Part shown: positions 14,899-16,921 of the stretch, piece after piece | How the letters are laid out: each line of letters starts with the position of its first letter | How positions within the stretch are numbered: position 1 is the first letter of the stretch | Assembly (NCBI GenBank): GCA_002782605.1 | Contig: PFIF01000054.1 | Location: 15,780-32,700, forward strand | Reading direction: 5' to 3' | Length of the DNA stretch: 16,921 bases | Source: Deltaproteobacteria bacterium CG_4_8_14_3_um_filter_43_13 | GTDB taxonomy: Bacteria; Desulfobacterota; UBA8473 | Notes under the pieces: model-generated | What the model was told of the DNA's origin: nothing | Databases searched by the model: none | The model's input: only the letters and a program-made list of their open reading frames with translations | Translations under genes and position numbers: made by a program

Positions 14899-15290
14899 GA
14901 TAACAGAACCTCTATTTGCCTGTTGGCTTCTTTGATCCTCTCCGCCAATGTTCTCAGTATCTTCATAGCAATATCCGAGTTTGCCTGAATCAACGCCTCA
15001 AAGGTCTCAGGGTTAATAACCAGCACCTCACTGTCCTCAATTACCTCTGCCGTTGCTGAACGAGGGCCATCGGTTAGTATTGCCATCTCTCCAAAAAAAT
15101 CTCCACTGGATATTATAGCCAGAGTTTTATCTGCACCTCCTGTTTTTTTTGTTATCCTTACTTTCCCGGATTGGATAATGTACATCTCTTTCCCGGATTC
15201 CGATTCCCTAAAAAGGAAGGTCCCTTTAGGAAAACTTCTCCCAAATTTTCGGAACAGTTGATCTTGCAGATTGGTCTTTTTGTCTTTCAT
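14862..15290 (-). CDS. Single-domain cyclic-nucleotide-binding (CRP-like) protein
   Basis: A 142-residue protein that is almost only a cyclic-nucleotide-binding fold. The beta-roll begins near residue 20 (FPKGTFLFRESESGKEMYII). The phosphate-binding cassette is GDFFGEMAILTDGPRSATAEV-like: G67-E68 and R77-S78-A79, the residues that contact cAMP or cGMP in this family. A C-helix (about 104-130) follows and the protein stops; there is no DNA-binding HTH, so it is not a classic Crp/Fnr regulator. The last 12 residues are encoded by a palindromic repeat arm, so the natural C-terminus may have been altered. The ATG starts six bases after the yihY stop, suggesting operon expression with nadA and yihY. 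Ligand and partner are unknown. Confidence 0.87.
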   Translation of the reverse strand: MKDKKTNLQDQLFRKFGRSFPKGTFLFRESESGKEMYIIQSGKVRITKKTGGADKTLAIISSGDFFGEMAILTDGPRSATAEVIEDSEVLVINPETFEALIQANSDIAMKILRTLAERIKEANRQIEVLLSVTSQAQSGKGT

Positions 15291-15296
15291 AATCCC

Positions 15297-16175
15297 TTAT
15301 ATGAATGCCTTCTTTAACAGGGTAACGTCCCTTCTATAATATGCTGAAACCAGTTCAGCACAGAACAGTAGAATGCACGAAGAGTAAAATACCCATAATA
15401 CTAAAATTATCATAGCTTCAAGCGATCCATAAACTATCCCATAATTGGGATTTCTGGCTAGATACCATGCTAATATGTATTTGGCAAACTCCCATAGGAA
15501 GGCATATAAGCTTCCTCCAACCATACAGTGCTTAAGCGGAATATTGGTATTGGGAATAACTTTAAATAGCAAGATAAAGGCAGAAGCTATTAGCAAAAAT
15601 GGGAATACGTACCTGACAAGTACACTACCGGCAAAAAGGATATGCAGGTCAGCTCCAAATACAATAAAGGTATCTACCTTTTCTAAAGCCTTTCCTAATG
15701 TGGTTATTAGTATTGAAGTGGTCAGGATAACACAGCCAACGGGTATCATTGTAAGTGCCAATAGTTTTGAATAAAAAAAGTGCCTCTTCTTCTTTACTTT
15801 GAATATAGTATTCAATGCAAACTCCAGTGAGGTGAATATCAGGCTGGCTGTCCAAATTAGAGACAGTACTCCAACCCAACCCAGCACTTCACTTTTATTC
15901 ATTATCCTTTTTGTCTCCTCGAAAACCATCGTGTCTATTTGCGGAATAAGCTCTCTGGTAAAAGACACAGCAGCCCTGTATACCTCTTCCGAGGAACCAA
16001 GTATATATCCCGTCAATGATAAGAGCAGAAAAAAGAAAGGAATCAAGGATAGGATTGAATAGAAGGCTATGGCAGCCGACAGATTCAATCCCCCGTTCAG
16101 TCTGTAAGATCGAAAGGATTCGATAATTATATCCCAGAAGCTTCTAGAATAATAAATAATATCGCTCTTAAACAT
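15297..16175 (-). CDS. YihY/BrkB family inner-membrane protein
   Basis: A polytopic membrane protein of 292 residues with about six hydrophobic segments. The first contains the family signature (LSAAIAFYSILSLIPFFFLL). The last contains GSLEAMIILVLWVFYSSCILL followed by FCAELV, matching the conserved end of YihY. Older annotations call this family ribonuclease BN, which is wrong for this fold; its function is not settled, and transport or envelope roles have been proposed. The ATG lies four bases after the nadA stop. AGGAG is only one base upstream of it, an unusually short spacing, so translation may depend on coupling with nadA. The cNMP-binding gene follows six bases later. Confidence 0.92.
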   Translation of the reverse strand: MFKSDIIYYSRSFWDIIIESFRSYRLNGGLNLSAAIAFYSILSLIPFFFLLLSLTGYILGSSEEVYRAAVSFTRELIPQIDTMVFEETKRIMNKSEVLGWVGVLSLIWTASLIFTSLEFALNTIFKVKKKRHFFYSKLLALTMIPVGCVILTTSILITTLGKALEKVDTFIVFGADLHILFAGSVLVRYVFPFLLIASAFILLFKVIPNTNIPLKHCMVGGSLYAFLWEFAKYILAWYLARNPNYGIVYGSLEAMIILVLWVFYSSCILLFCAELVSAYYRRDVTLLKKAFI

Positions 16176-16179
16176 ACTC

Positions 16180-16921
16180 CTATTCCATTAGAACCTGGTC
16201 TCGGGGGATGGCCAGCATCCTATCAAGGGCTTCCTTAGCTGGGATTCTTGTTCTTTCTGGGACATTTACTACATTCTTCATCTCTACTATGGCATTTAAA
16301 ACACTCTCCAACGTGGTTAATTTCATGTTTGGACAGATCAAGCTTTTAGAGGCAAGAATGAATCTCTTCTCAGGGTTATCTTTTTTTAATCGGTACAGTA
16401 TCCCCTTCTCAGTGCCTATTATGAACTCTTCATTGTCTGTCTTTTTAGCATATTCATACATACCTGAGGTACTGCAAATATGATCTGCCAGTTCAAGTAC
16501 ATCAGGCCTGCATTCTGGATGAGCCACAAACAGGGCACTGGGGTGTTTTGCTTTAACCTCCAACACCTCCTGCACCTTCAGCCGATCATGGGTAGGGCAA
16601 TAGCCTTCCCACCAAAGAACCTTTTTGTCGGTAAACCTTGATACGTATTTTGCCAGGTTCTTATCAGGGGTCATCAATACTGTGTCACTTTTTACAGAGT
16701 TCACCACACGGACAGCATTAGCGGACGTGCAGCAGATATCACTTTCGGCCTTTACCTCAGCCGACGAATTGACATAGGTAACAACGGCAGCTTCAGGGTT
16801 TTCTCTCCTTTTAGCTACAAGAATATCGGCAGAAATCATATCTGCCATGGGACATCCTGCATCAAGTCTGGGAAGGATTACTGTTTTGTCAGGAGATAGA
16901 ATAGAAGCGCTTTCAGCCATA
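16180..16921 (-). CDS. nadA: Quinolinate synthase, 5' part outside the window
   Basis: NadA condenses iminoaspartate with dihydroxyacetone phosphate to quinolinate for NAD synthesis, using an oxygen-sensitive 4Fe-4S cluster. The window has 246 residues from MAESASILSPDKTV on. In complete NadA proteins this is preceded by about 55-60 residues ending near GVxFM, so the Met at 16920 is internal and the frame continues past 16921. All three cluster cysteines can be seen: LDAGC (23rd residue here), WEGYCPTHD and SLICPNMKLTTLE. HPEC is also conserved. It is the first visible gene of a tight run with yihY and the cNMP-binding gene. nadB and nadC are not in the window. Confidence 0.96.
   Translation of the reverse strand, partial: MAESASILSPDKTVILPRLDAGCPMADMISADILVAKRRENPEAAVVTYVNSSAEVKAESDICCTSANAVRVVNSVKSDTVLMTPDKNLAKYVSRFTDKKVLWWEGYCPTHDRLKVQEVLEVKAKHPSALFVAHPECRPDVLELADHICSTSGMYEYAKKTDNEEFIIGTEKGILYRLKKDNPEKRFILASKSLICPNMKLTTLESVLNAIVEMKNVVNVPERTRIPAKEALDRMLAIPRDQVLME

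Overview
The window holds conserved chromosomal housekeeping genes of a Gram-negative bacterium. I infer Gram-negative from a SurA/PpiC-type chaperone with an export signal. By eye the DNA is AT-rich. Gene content, protein style and abundant small intergenic palindromes would suit an uncultured anaerobe of the Desulfobacterota/Deltaproteobacteria kind, but this placement is only a suggestion. TAA, TAG and TGA all end genes here, so the standard code applies.

Layout. (A) Minus strand, 7086 down to 1: tRNA-Val(GAC), thrS, infC, rpmI (bL35), rplT (bL20), pheS, pheT. This is the classic translation cluster, with small inverted repeats in several spacers. (B) Plus strand, 7399-9134: a compact M50 (site-2-protease-like) membrane metalloprotease, then a GalT-like HIT-superfamily protein. 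(C) Minus strand, 16921 down to 9131: nadA (5' end outside the window), yihY/brkB-type membrane protein, a single-domain cyclic-nucleotide-binding protein, mfd, a SurA-like peptidyl-prolyl isomerase, and pdxA. The first three are nearly contiguous and are probably one operon. pdxA converges on the GalT-like gene, with overlapping stop codons.

How the genes relate. Cluster A supplies two aminoacyl-tRNA synthetases, initiation factor IF3, two 50S proteins and a tRNA. Cluster C mixes cofactor synthesis (NAD by NadA, pyridoxal phosphate by PdxA), transcription-coupled repair (Mfd) and envelope functions.

Most notable observations: pheT has an in-frame TAA, after which the same frame goes on encoding PheT-like sequence. 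infC most probably starts at AUU, the codon used for IF3 autoregulation elsewhere. Several spacers hold inverted repeats whose arms are tandem 7- or 8-base units; one of them supplies the C-terminus of the cyclic-nucleotide-binding protein, and a different palindrome supplies the start region of pheS. I found no defence, phage, transposase or CRISPR genes, and no clear novel multi-gene system.
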